From Rhodospirillales bacterium (lineage in GTDB: Bacteria; Pseudomonadota; Alphaproteobacteria; Rhodospirillales; JABHCV01), in contig JADHSW010000182.1 of the NCBI GenBank assembly GCA_016776705.1, positions 1 to 5,700 of the forward strand: a stretch of DNA of 5,700 nt. Reading direction: 5' to 3'. The notes beneath the pieces were generated by a model. That model saw only the letters and a list, made by a program, of their open reading frames with translations, had not been told where the DNA came from and searched no databases. Positions within the stretch are counted from its first letter, which is position 1; each line of letters opens with the position of its first letter. Shown in pieces: positions 1 to 5,700 of the stretch. A program made the position numbers and the translations under genes.

Positions 1-734
1 GATTAGTCGGAATCAACACCGCCATATTTTCGAAAAGCGGTGGTTCCCATGGTATCGGTTTTGCCATTCCTTCGAACATGGTTCGGGCCGTAGTGGCGGG
101 GACGGTCAAGGGTGGCCGGTTGCTGCGCGCCTGGCTGGGCGCATTGGGGCAAGCTGTTAATCAGGATATTGCCTCAACACTGGGTATGAGCCGCCCGTCA
201 GGTGTGATGATCAAGAGGGTCCACCCCAAAGGACCCGCAGCCCTGGCCGGGTTGAAAGCAGGAGACGTCATCCTTCGCGTCAATGACAATGTGGTCGATG
301 ACCCCAAAGCCCTGGAATACCGTATCGCCACCTTGATTATTGGCGAAAAGGCGGAACTCGAGGTGCTTCGTCGTGGAAAGAAGCAATCATTCATACTGGA
401 CCTGACCCCGCCCCCTGAAGAGCCGCCACGGGATTTGCGTAAATTGACCGGCCAGCATCCCCTGTCGGGTACGCTTGTCGCCAATATGTCTCCGGCGCTG
501 GCGGATGAAATGGGGATCGAAACTTTCGAGGACGGTGTGTATGTCCTGCGTCTGGAAGACAGAAGTTATGCGTCGCGAATGGGCTTGAACCCGGGTGACA
601 GGATCATCTCCATCAACGGGGAAGAAATTGACAGTACCCAGTTCCTCGAACGGGTGATGAAGATGCGCGTCAACAGTTGGGCGATCAGCATCAAGCGGGG
701 TGGCAAGGTTATGAAACTGGTGGTGGACAGGTGA
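1..734 (+). CDS. degP: HtrA/DegP-family periplasmic serine protease, C-terminal part (5' end outside window)
   Basis: The reading frame is open from base 3 and encodes about 243 residues. It opens with LVGINTAIFSKSGG and HGIGFAIPSN, the last strands of the trypsin-like protease domain of the Do/DegP/DegQ family. The catalytic Ser (GNSGG motif) normally lies a few residues before this point, so the triad is outside the window. PDZ1 follows at about fragment residues 44-134, with a WLGALG carboxylate-binding loop and the GLKAGDVILRVND core. A proline-rich linker (TPPPEEPP) leads to a divergent PDZ2 at about 150-243, with GLNPGDRIISINGEEI near its middle. Family members are exported chaperone-proteases that degrade misfolded envelope proteins, the PDZ domains binding exposed C-termini and controlling oligomer assembly. 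The stop overlaps the rarA start. Whether it is DegP, DegQ or another paralogue cannot be decided without the N-terminus. An ATG at 78 is internal and not a start. Confidence 0.93.
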   Translation, partial: LVGINTAIFSKSGGSHGIGFAIPSNMVRAVVAGTVKGGRLLRAWLGALGQAVNQDIASTLGMSRPSGVMIKRVHPKGPAALAGLKAGDVILRVNDNVVDDPKALEYRIATLIIGEKAELEVLRRGKKQSFILDLTPPPEEPPRDLRKLTGQHPLSGTLVANMSPALADEMGIETFEDGVYVLRLEDRSYASRMGLNPGDRIISINGEEIDSTQFLERVMKMRVNSWAISIKRGGKVMKLVVDR

Positions 735-2029
735 GCACGCTTTTTGAGTCACAGGCACCGCGCCCACTGGCGGATCGTCTTCGTCCACGAACCCTGGACG
801 AAGTTGTCGGTCAGGATCATCTGTTGGGGGCTGACAAGCCAATTGGGCGAATGCGCTCGGCCGGTATTATGACCTCGATTGTCCTGTGGGGGCCTCCGGG
901 CACCGGTAAAACGACCATCGCCCGCCTGTTGGCCGAGCACACGGATTTGCACTTCGAGCCATTGTCGGCGGTGTTTTCCGGTGTTGCCGACCTGCGCAAG
1001 GTGTTTGAATCCGCAAAGGGCCGACGGGTAGCCGGGCAAGGGACGTTGCTGTTCATTGACGAGGTCCACCGATTTAACCGCGTGCAGCAGGACGGGTTCC
1101 TGCCTTATGTGGAAGACGGCACAGTGATTCTGGTTGGGGCGACGACAGAAAATCCTTCGTTTGAGTTGAACGGGGCCTTGCTGTCTCGTTGTCATGTTCT
1201 GGTGCTGAACCGCCTTGACGATGCGGCCCTTGAGAAACTGTTGGTCCGGGCCGAGTCCGAGGAAGGAAAAAAACTGCCGTTGGATCAGGATGCCCGCGCA
1301 TCCCTGCGCGCCATGGCCGATGGCGACGGACGGTATCTGCTGAATATGGCTGAAACCCTGCTCGCCCTGCCCGGGGGCGACGATATGGATACCGCCGCGC
1401 TTACGGAAGCCGTGCAACGTCGCATGCCCCTGTACGATAAATCCCAGGAGGGGCATTACAACCTGATCAGCGCATTGCACAAGTCCTTGCGCGGATCGGA
1501 TACGGACGCTGCCCTTTACTGGTTTGCCCGCATGATCGCCGGCGGGGAAGATCCCAACTATATCGCCAGACGGCTGCTGCGTTTTGCTGTCGAGGATATC
1601 GGCCTCGCCGACCCGCAGGCCCTGACCCAGGCGATGGCGGCGTGGCAGGCATATGAACGCCTTGGGACGCCAGAAGGGGAACTGGCGCTGGTTCAGTGTG
1701 TCATCTACATGGCGACGGCCCCTAAATCCAATGCCGCATACATGGCCGAAAAGGCATCAAGGCGATTGGCCAGGGAGACCGGGTCGCTGAGCCCGCCCAA
1801 GCATATATTGAATGCGCCGACCAAGATGATGAAGGATATGGGCTACGGAGATGGATACGCCTACGATCATGATGCCGAGGACGGGTTTTCCGGGCAGAAC
1901 TATTTTCCCGATGACATGGCCCGTCAAAGGTTCTATCACCCCAAAGAACGGGGCTTTGAGCGCGATATTCAAAAGCGCCTTGATTACTGGAACAAACTTC
2001 GTGAGAAGAAAACCGGGGGCAATTCCTGA
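731..2029 (+). CDS. rarA: Replication-associated recombination protein A (RarA/MgsA), AAA+ ATPase
   Basis: This encodes 432 residues, close to the usual 430-450. RarA (MgsA; relative of eukaryotic WRNIP1) is a cytoplasmic tetrameric ATPase of the clamp-loader branch of AAA+ proteins that acts at stalled forks and binds SSB. Visible parts: N-terminal PLADRLRPRTLDEVVGQDHL; Walker A GPPGTGKTT at 54-62 with Lys60; Walker B LLFIDEVHRFN at 106-116 with Asp110-Glu111; sensor 1 GATTENPSF at 136-144; and the Ser-Arg-Cys at 152-154 with a likely arginine finger. The C-terminal half has family marks such as the YDKSQEGHYNLISALHKSLRGSD stretch split around residue 245 and the late YFP and RFYHP motifs. 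The GTG at 731 is preferred: it overlaps the protease stop as GTGA and puts the first conserved motif at the usual distance. An upstream ATG at 677 would add 18 residues (MGDQHQAGWQ...) unlike the family and lies inside the protease gene. A purine-rich GGTGGTGGA stands just upstream. Confidence 0.96.
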   Translation: MSTLFESQAPRPLADRLRPRTLDEVVGQDHLLGADKPIGRMRSAGIMTSIVLWGPPGTGKTTIARLLAEHTDLHFEPLSAVFSGVADLRKVFESAKGRRVAGQGTLLFIDEVHRFNRVQQDGFLPYVEDGTVILVGATTENPSFELNGALLSRCHVLVLNRLDDAALEKLLVRAESEEGKKLPLDQDARASLRAMADGDGRYLLNMAETLLALPGGDDMDTAALTEAVQRRMPLYDKSQEGHYNLISALHKSLRGSDTDAALYWFARMIAGGEDPNYIARRLLRFAVEDIGLADPQALTQAMAAWQAYERLGTPEGELALVQCVIYMATAPKSNAAYMAEKASRRLARETGSLSPPKHILNAPTKMMKDMGYGDGYAYDHDAEDGFSGQNYFPDDMARQRFYHPKERGFERDIQKRLDYWNKLREKKTGGNS

Positions 2030-2416
2030 ATGAGCGCAAGTATTCTTTTCTCGGTTGCATTCGGCGGCGCGCTTGGCGCCGTCTCGCGCTACGCGTTGAT
2101 GAGCGCCATTGGCCATTATCTACATGCGGGTTTTCCCTATGCGACCCTGGTCGTCAACGTTTTGGGGTCATTCGTTCTGGGCTCGCTGATTGAAATCATG
2201 GCACTTAGCTGGTCACCCGGTCAGGAAATGAGAAGTTTCCTCATCGTCGGTGTTCTCGGGGCCTTCACGACTTTTTCGACGTTTTCTCAGGACGTTGTCT
2301 TTTTGATGGAACGCGGCCAACTTGCATCAGCCGGCACGTACATCGCCCTTTCCGTGGTTCTGACTATTGTCGGGTTGTTTGCTGGAATGGCCTTGTTCCG
2401 CCAGGTTCTGACATGA
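2030..2416 (+). CDS. crcB: CrcB/Fluc fluoride ion channel
   Basis: At 128 residues this is the standard length for CrcB, a small four-helix inner-membrane protein that forms antiparallel (dual-topology) dimers and lets fluoride leak out of the cytoplasm. The family signature is complete: GGALGAVSRY at 12-21, the NVLGSF segment with pore Asn43 at 43-48, and the GVLGAFTTFSTF box at 74-85 with Phe82 and Phe85, which in studied Fluc channels line the fluoride path. The Gly77/Thr80 turn matches the central sodium site known in the family. Four hydrophobic segments fall at about 5-25, 37-58, 68-90 and 100-124. The ATG follows the rarA TGA with no gap, and a GGGGG run at 2015-2019 lies 10 bases upstream. 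The stop overlaps the next start as ATGA. No fluoride riboswitch is visible, as expected for a gene inside an operon, so expression is probably constitutive with its neighbours. Confidence 0.96.
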   Translation: MSASILFSVAFGGALGAVSRYALMSAIGHYLHAGFPYATLVVNVLGSFVLGSLIEIMALSWSPGQEMRSFLIVGVLGAFTTFSTFSQDVVFLMERGQLASAGTYIALSVVLTIVGLFAGMALFRQVLT

Positions 2417-3426
2417 GCGGCGTCATCAATGTTGAAGTGAGCGAAGACGAAGCGGATTTGCGACTGGACCGATGGTTCAAACGTCACTTTCCCGGTTTGC
2501 CTCACGTTCAACTGCAAAAACTGGTGCGCAAGGGGCATGTGCGTGTTGATGGCAAAAGAGCCAAGGCCAATACCCGGCTGGAATCCGGGCAAACCATCCG
2601 CGTGCCCCCGATGGACGTTGAAGCGAGCCATGAAAAATCAGCCAAAGCTCCCAATCCCTCCCACGCCTCGGATGAGGATATCGCCGACCTGCATGAGCGG
2701 ATTTTGTATATTGACGATGATGTCATCGTTCTGGACAAACCACCGGGATTGGCCGTTCAGGGCGGAACCGGTATCAAGAAAAGCATCGATGGTATGCTGG
2801 GCGTTCTGAAGTTTGATAAAAACGAACGCCCCAAACTGGTTCATCGATTGGACAAGGACACGTCGGGTATCCTGCTGCTTGGTCGAACGGCCAAAGCTGC
2901 GGCAAAACTGACAGAGGCTTTCCGTTCAAAAACCGTACGCAAGATATACTGGGCCATCGTGGTCGGCTGTCCGGAATATTCGGCGGGGCGAATTGATTTG
3001 GCTTTGTCCAAGCTTCAGGGACAAAAGGGCGAGCGGATGGTACCCGACCCTGAAAAGGGCAAGCGGGCGCTCACATTCTACAGAACCATTGAGAAGGCCA
3101 GCCGCAAGGCGACATGGTTGTCGTTGGAGCCGTTGACGGGGCGCACTCATCAACTGCGTGTGCATATGGAAGCGCTGGGCGTTCCCATTCTGGGTGACGG
3201 CAAATATGGTGGTCAGGAATCGTTCCTGCAGGGTCCAGGCCTGAGTCGCAAGATGCACCTGCATGCCCGCGCAATCCGCATTCCCCATCCGGGCGGCGGC
3301 GAGCTTGAGATTGTCGCCCCCATGCCTGAACACATGCAGGCAACGTGGAAGTTTTTTGGCTTCGACCAAAGTTCAGGTGATGATCCCTTCTACCTTCCCG
3401 AAGGGGAAGATTATCCGGGGAGGTGA
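2413..3426 (+). CDS. rluC: RluA-family 23S rRNA pseudouridine synthase, RluC-like
   Basis: The 337-residue product has the two-part RluA-family build. An S4-type RNA-binding domain lies at about 14-66 (LDRWFKRHFPGLPHVQLQKL, then GHVRVDGKRAKANTRLESGQ). A charged, probably flexible linker of about 25 residues follows, then the catalytic domain from about 96. The active-site motif HRLDKDTSGILLLG is at 144-157, with catalytic Asp147, and GRTHQLRVHMEALG at 243-256 is the second family mark. The enzyme isomerises uridine to pseudouridine in RNA in the cytoplasm. RluC of E. coli modifies U955, U2504 and U2580 of 23S rRNA; the N-terminal S4 domain, length and pairing with crcB favour RluC over RluD, but site specificity cannot be read from sequence. 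The ATG overlaps the crcB stop (ATGA), with AGG at 2403-2405 as a likely ribosome binding site. It is the last gene of the left block. Confidence 0.9.
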   Translation: MSGVINVEVSEDEADLRLDRWFKRHFPGLPHVQLQKLVRKGHVRVDGKRAKANTRLESGQTIRVPPMDVEASHEKSAKAPNPSHASDEDIADLHERILYIDDDVIVLDKPPGLAVQGGTGIKKSIDGMLGVLKFDKNERPKLVHRLDKDTSGILLLGRTAKAAAKLTEAFRSKTVRKIYWAIVVGCPEYSAGRIDLALSKLQGQKGERMVPDPEKGKRALTFYRTIEKASRKATWLSLEPLTGRTHQLRVHMEALGVPILGDGKYGGQESFLQGPGLSRKMHLHARAIRIPHPGGGELEIVAPMPEHMQATWKFFGFDQSSGDDPFYLPEGEDYPGR

Positions 3427-3436
3427 AACCCGGATA
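3412..3436 (+). terminator. Inverted repeat around the rluC stop codon, possible weak terminator
   Basis: TATCCGGG (3412-3419) pairs perfectly with CCCGGATA (3429-3436), leaving a 9-base loop that contains the rluC TGA. A T-rich stretch (GTTATTTATT, from 3443) begins six bases after the stem rather than at once, so this is not a textbook Rho-independent terminator. It could be a partial terminator or a 3'-end stabilising hairpin for the upstream operon. A second small repeat lies just ahead (CTTCCC 3394-3399 with GGGAAG 3404-3409). Confidence 0.4.
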
Positions 3437-3497
3437 GCGAGCTGTTATTTATTGCTGTACGATTGATATCTTGAAAATGTGTTGCTTGGGGTAATTT
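3427..3497 (+). promoter_or_regulatory. Intergenic gap ahead of the two-component genes, probable promoter region
   Basis: This is the only gap in the window, 71 bases and richer in A+T than the flanking genes. Its place between a finished operon and a new regulator gene implies a promoter. I find no convincing sigma-70 pair: TTGCTG at 3452-3457 is followed 17 bases later by AAATGT, a poor -10. GGGG at 3488-3491, six bases before the ATG at 3498, is a plausible ribosome binding site for the regulator. Its first bases form the right arm of the inverted repeat at the end of rluC. Confidence 0.4.
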
Positions 3498-4172
3498 ATG
3501 CGCCTGTTGCTTGTTGAAGATAATCAGCGCCTAGCCGAGACGACAAAGGAAGGACTCGAAAAGATGTCCTTTACCGTCGACTGGTTCGATACGGCCGGTG
3601 AATCCGAGGCCGCCATCGAGACTGTCTCATACGACGCCATTGTCCTTGACCTTGGCCTTCCCGATGGCGACGGCATGGAAATTTTAAAACAATTGCGCCG
3701 CAAGGGCAGTTCGACTCCGGTGCTGATCCTGACAGCCAGGGACGGTGTTGAAGACCGGGTCAGGGGTCTGGACGCGGGTGCAGATGACTACTTGTTGAAA
3801 CCCTTCGCCATGGAAGAACTGGTCGCTCGTGTGCGCGCCCTTCTAAGACGCCCTGGCGGAGCGCTGGGGATGACCCTGACTGCGGGCAATGTTTCGTTCG
3901 ATACGGCCGCGCGGGAAGTCCGCGTCGAAGATGCCGTCATTACTGTGTCAAGGCGGGAAATGGGCGTACTTGAACAACTGATGCGCCGCAATGGCAGGGT
4001 TGTCCCCAAGGATGTTCTGGAGGACAAGTTGTACGGGTTCGGCGAAGAAGTAACGTCAAATTCCGTCGAGGTTCATATTTCGCGCCTGCGCAAGCGTCTG
4101 GCAAAGGCCAATGCCGATATATCAGTGCACACCCTGCGCGGCGTCGGCTATTTGTTGTCAGAAGATGACTGA
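3498..4172 (+). CDS. OmpR/PhoB-family two-component response regulator (TctD/QseB-like)
   Basis: The 224 residues fit the 220-240 usual for the OmpR/PhoB family. The receiver domain spans about 1-116 and has every key residue: acidic pair Glu7-Asp8, phospho-acceptor Asp51 in the VLDLGLPDGDG motif, Thr79 in ILTAR and Lys101 in LLKPF. A winged-helix DNA-binding domain follows at about 124-221, with the recognition-helix segment SNSVEVHISRLRKRL at 187-201 and the closing TLRGVGYLL wing. It should bind DNA as a dimer after phosphorylation by the adjacent kinase and act as a transcription factor. The receiver sequence style is that of the TctD/QseB/PmrA group, but no target is evident, so no symbol is given. 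MRLLLVED at the ATG is the usual family beginning, and GGGG lies six bases upstream. The 3' end overlaps or abuts the kinase gene, which marks them as a cognate pair. Confidence 0.95.
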   Translation: MRLLLVEDNQRLAETTKEGLEKMSFTVDWFDTAGESEAAIETVSYDAIVLDLGLPDGDGMEILKQLRRKGSSTPVLILTARDGVEDRVRGLDAGADDYLLKPFAMEELVARVRALLRRPGGALGMTLTAGNVSFDTAAREVRVEDAVITVSRREMGVLEQLMRRNGRVVPKDVLEDKLYGFGEEVTSNSVEVHISRLRKRLAKANADISVHTLRGVGYLLSEDD

Positions 4173-5700
4173 AATGCCGGAAGCAGGCATCAACTCACCC
4201 AATGCAGATACGGGTTCACCTCAGGCAGGGAAGTCCAGAACAGACCTGACCTTCATTGCTGTCTTGACGGTGCTGATGGCAGTTCTTGCGGCGGTCTACC
4301 ATAGTCAATATCGCTTTTCCTTTTTTGAATTTCTCCCCTATGGCCTGTTTTGGGTAGCAGTGTGTTTTGGCGGTTATGTATATCGAAGATGGCGCGAAGC
4401 GCAGGCGATATTCAAGCAATATGCGGATGCAGATTTTCGGGAGCAACCCCAATCGGGCATTGGAACCTGGAAGTGGGACATCGTCACAGACACCCTTGAA
4501 TGGTCAGACGAGGTTTATCAGATTTTTGGTGTCGTCAAGGGACGGTTCCTGCCTTCTTATCAGGAGTTCCTAAAGCTCGTTCATCCCGAAGACAGGTTTT
4601 ATGTCCAGGAAATCGTTGCCACTAGCCTGAGAGAAAATACGCCCTACGCCATTGATCATAGAATCGTCACCCCGGCGGGAGATGTGCGTATCGTTAGTGA
4701 ACAGGGAAGTGTGTCATTCCAGGATGGAAGACCTGTCAGTATGATGGGCGTAGCGACAGATGCGACGGAACGCAAGCAAACAGAAACGGAACTCAGAGAC
4801 CGTTTCAGTTTACTTCAATCCCTTATCGACGCCATCCCCATCCCGGTTTACCACAAGGATCAAAACGGGATTTATGAAGGGTGTAACAAGGCATTTGAGG
4901 ACTTTGCCCGCGCCAGTAAGGAAGAAATTATTGGTAAAACCATGTACGATTTTTTACCGCCTGAATTTGCGGGTCCACAGGACAATATGGATAAAGCCCT
5001 TTTTCGTCAGGGCGGCGTTCAGACATATGAAAAAACGATCCTTACCAGCGATGGTGAAAAGCACAACGTCATGTACCATAAGGCGGCGTTGTTAAAGCCT
5101 GATGGCAGCCCCGCCGGGTTGATTGGCACAATCCTGGATATTTCCGAACGCAAGCGCATGGAAGTGGCGCTGAAAGAAAGCGAGCAACGTTTCCGTAACA
5201 TTGCCCAGTCGGCATCGGACTGGTTTTGGGAGACAGATAGGGACCACCGGTTTTCCTTTTTGTCAGACAGGGTAAAAGACATGCTTGGGGTTCCGGCTCA
5301 TATCGTTCTCGGTAAAACCAGAAAAGAGATAGTCAGCGAAGAGCAACAGGAATCAGACCCTGAAAAATGGCAAAGGCACTTTGACGACCTGGAAAATCAC
5401 CGCCCATTCAGGGACCTGGTCTACGTTTTTTCTAGCGATGGGAAGGAAGAGCACCACATACGAATTAACGGCGTGCCCGTTTTTAACGAAAATGGTGAAT
5501 TTCGGGGCTACCAGGGAACCGGCACCGATATTACAGGGCAAAAGCGGGTGGAAGAAGCCTTGCGCGAAAGCGAAGAACGTCACCGTGATTTTGCCGCCGA
5601 TGTCGCCCACGAACTACGCACGCCACTGGCGGTTCTTAGAACACATCTGGATAATCTCAACGATACTAAGGAGGTTCAATCCCTTCGCCAGGACGTTGAC
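4165..5700 (+). CDS. Membrane-bound triple-PAS sensor histidine kinase (3' end outside window)
   Basis: The frame is open for 512 codons to the window edge with no stop. After a polar N-terminus come two hydrophobic helices (about 28-45 and 54-73) joined by a loop of about eight residues, so little is exposed to the periplasm. Three PAS domains follow: about 98-201 (PAS_3-like, with GIGTWKWDI and HPEDR), 214-328 (ending LDISERK) and 342-458 (starting NIAQSASDWFWETD, ending TDITGQK). An ESEERHRDF helix then enters the HisKA domain, with H-box DVAHELRTPLAVLR and phospho-acceptor His482 (codon at 5608). No HAMP domain is seen; the N, G1 and G2 boxes of the ATPase domain must lie downstream. It presumably phosphorylates Asp51 of the upstream regulator. 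Two in-frame starts are possible: ATG 4165 (overlapping the regulator by 8 bases) or ATG 4174 (one base after its stop); neither has a strong ribosome binding site. PAS ligands are unknown. GC is lower than in the neighbours. Confidence 0.93.
   Translation, partial: MTEMPEAGINSPNADTGSPQAGKSRTDLTFIAVLTVLMAVLAAVYHSQYRFSFFEFLPYGLFWVAVCFGGYVYRRWREAQAIFKQYADADFREQPQSGIGTWKWDIVTDTLEWSDEVYQIFGVVKGRFLPSYQEFLKLVHPEDRFYVQEIVATSLRENTPYAIDHRIVTPAGDVRIVSEQGSVSFQDGRPVSMMGVATDATERKQTETELRDRFSLLQSLIDAIPIPVYHKDQNGIYEGCNKAFEDFARASKEEIIGKTMYDFLPPEFAGPQDNMDKALFRQGGVQTYEKTILTSDGEKHNVMYHKAALLKPDGSPAGLIGTILDISERKRMEVALKESEQRFRNIAQSASDWFWETDRDHRFSFLSDRVKDMLGVPAHIVLGKTRKEIVSEEQQESDPEKWQRHFDDLENHRPFRDLVYVFSSDGKEEHHIRINGVPVFNENGEFRGYQGTGTDITGQKRVEEALRESEERHRDFAADVAHELRTPLAVLRTHLDNLNDTKEVQSLRQDVD

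Noticed and set aside
387..842. Minus-strand open frame spanning the protease-rarA junction
   Set aside because: It is antisense to two well-supported genes and shows no family motif; low-complexity antisense translation.
749..1480. Long minus-strand open frame (243 residues) opposite rarA
   Set aside because: It lies entirely inside the clear rarA coding region, its translation is rich in His, Gln and Arg with no recognisable motif, and it fits the usual antisense shadow of a GC-rich gene.
1967..2029. Fluoride riboswitch ahead of crcB
   Set aside because: There is no untranslated space before crcB: rarA coding sequence runs to the base before its ATG, and I see no riboswitch-like motif there.
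3263..3466. Plus-strand frame running from rluC into the gap before the regulator
   Set aside because: Most of it is an alternate frame of rluC; it has no motif and no ribosome binding site.
3463..3478. Tandem TTGATATC/TTGAAAAT as a possible binding site for the regulator
   Set aside because: Only 5 of 8 bases agree and the spacing does not match the roughly 11-base period usual for OmpR-family direct repeats.
4544..4555. Twelve-base match GGTTCCTGCCTT shared with rarA at 1095-1106
   Set aside because: Single short coincidence in two coding regions in different protein contexts; no flanking similarity.
4760..5095. Plus-strand frame of 111 residues inside the kinase gene
   Set aside because: It overlaps PAS1-PAS2 of the kinase in another frame; the kinase frame continues unbroken and carries the domain motifs.

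Overview
The window comes from a Gram-negative bacterium and most resembles an alphaproteobacterium of the Rhodospirillales type. That placement rests on the protein families, the tight degP-rarA-crcB-rluC order and the mixed GC content, and it is inference rather than a database result. All five genes with visible starts, and the gene entering from the left edge, read on the + strand. No tRNA, rRNA, CRISPR array, insertion sequence or prophage piece was seen, and no stretch over 300 bases lacks a gene; the only real intergenic gap is 71 bases.

Left block (1-3426): four genes packed like one operon. The first is the C-terminal half of a periplasmic HtrA/DegP-type serine protease with two PDZ domains, whose catalytic residues lie upstream of the window. 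It overlaps rarA (AAA+ replication-recombination ATPase) at GTGA. The rarA stop is followed directly by the ATG of crcB (Fluc fluoride channel), and crcB overlaps an RluC-like 23S rRNA pseudouridine synthase at ATGA. These are housekeeping and stress-tolerance functions with no obvious common pathway; what links them is probably co-transcription and coupled translation.

Boundary (3394-3497): the end of rluC carries two small inverted repeats, the second enclosing the stop codon in its loop. A 71-base gap with no strong promoter match follows.

Right block (3498-5700): a two-component system. An OmpR/PhoB-family response regulator overlaps or abuts the start of a membrane-bound sensor histidine kinase that runs off the right edge. 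The kinase has a short two-helix membrane hairpin, three PAS domains in a row and a HisKA domain with an intact phospho-accepting histidine. The kinase gene is visibly poorer in GC (about 48% in rows counted by hand) than rarA (about 60%). Its ATP-binding domain lies beyond the window. The kinase presumably phosphorylates the regulator, but neither signal nor target genes can be read from this sequence.

I see no clearly undescribed system. The most unusual object is the triple-PAS kinase, whose dimerisation domain resembles that of simple periplasmic-sensor kinases of the TctE/QseC kind.
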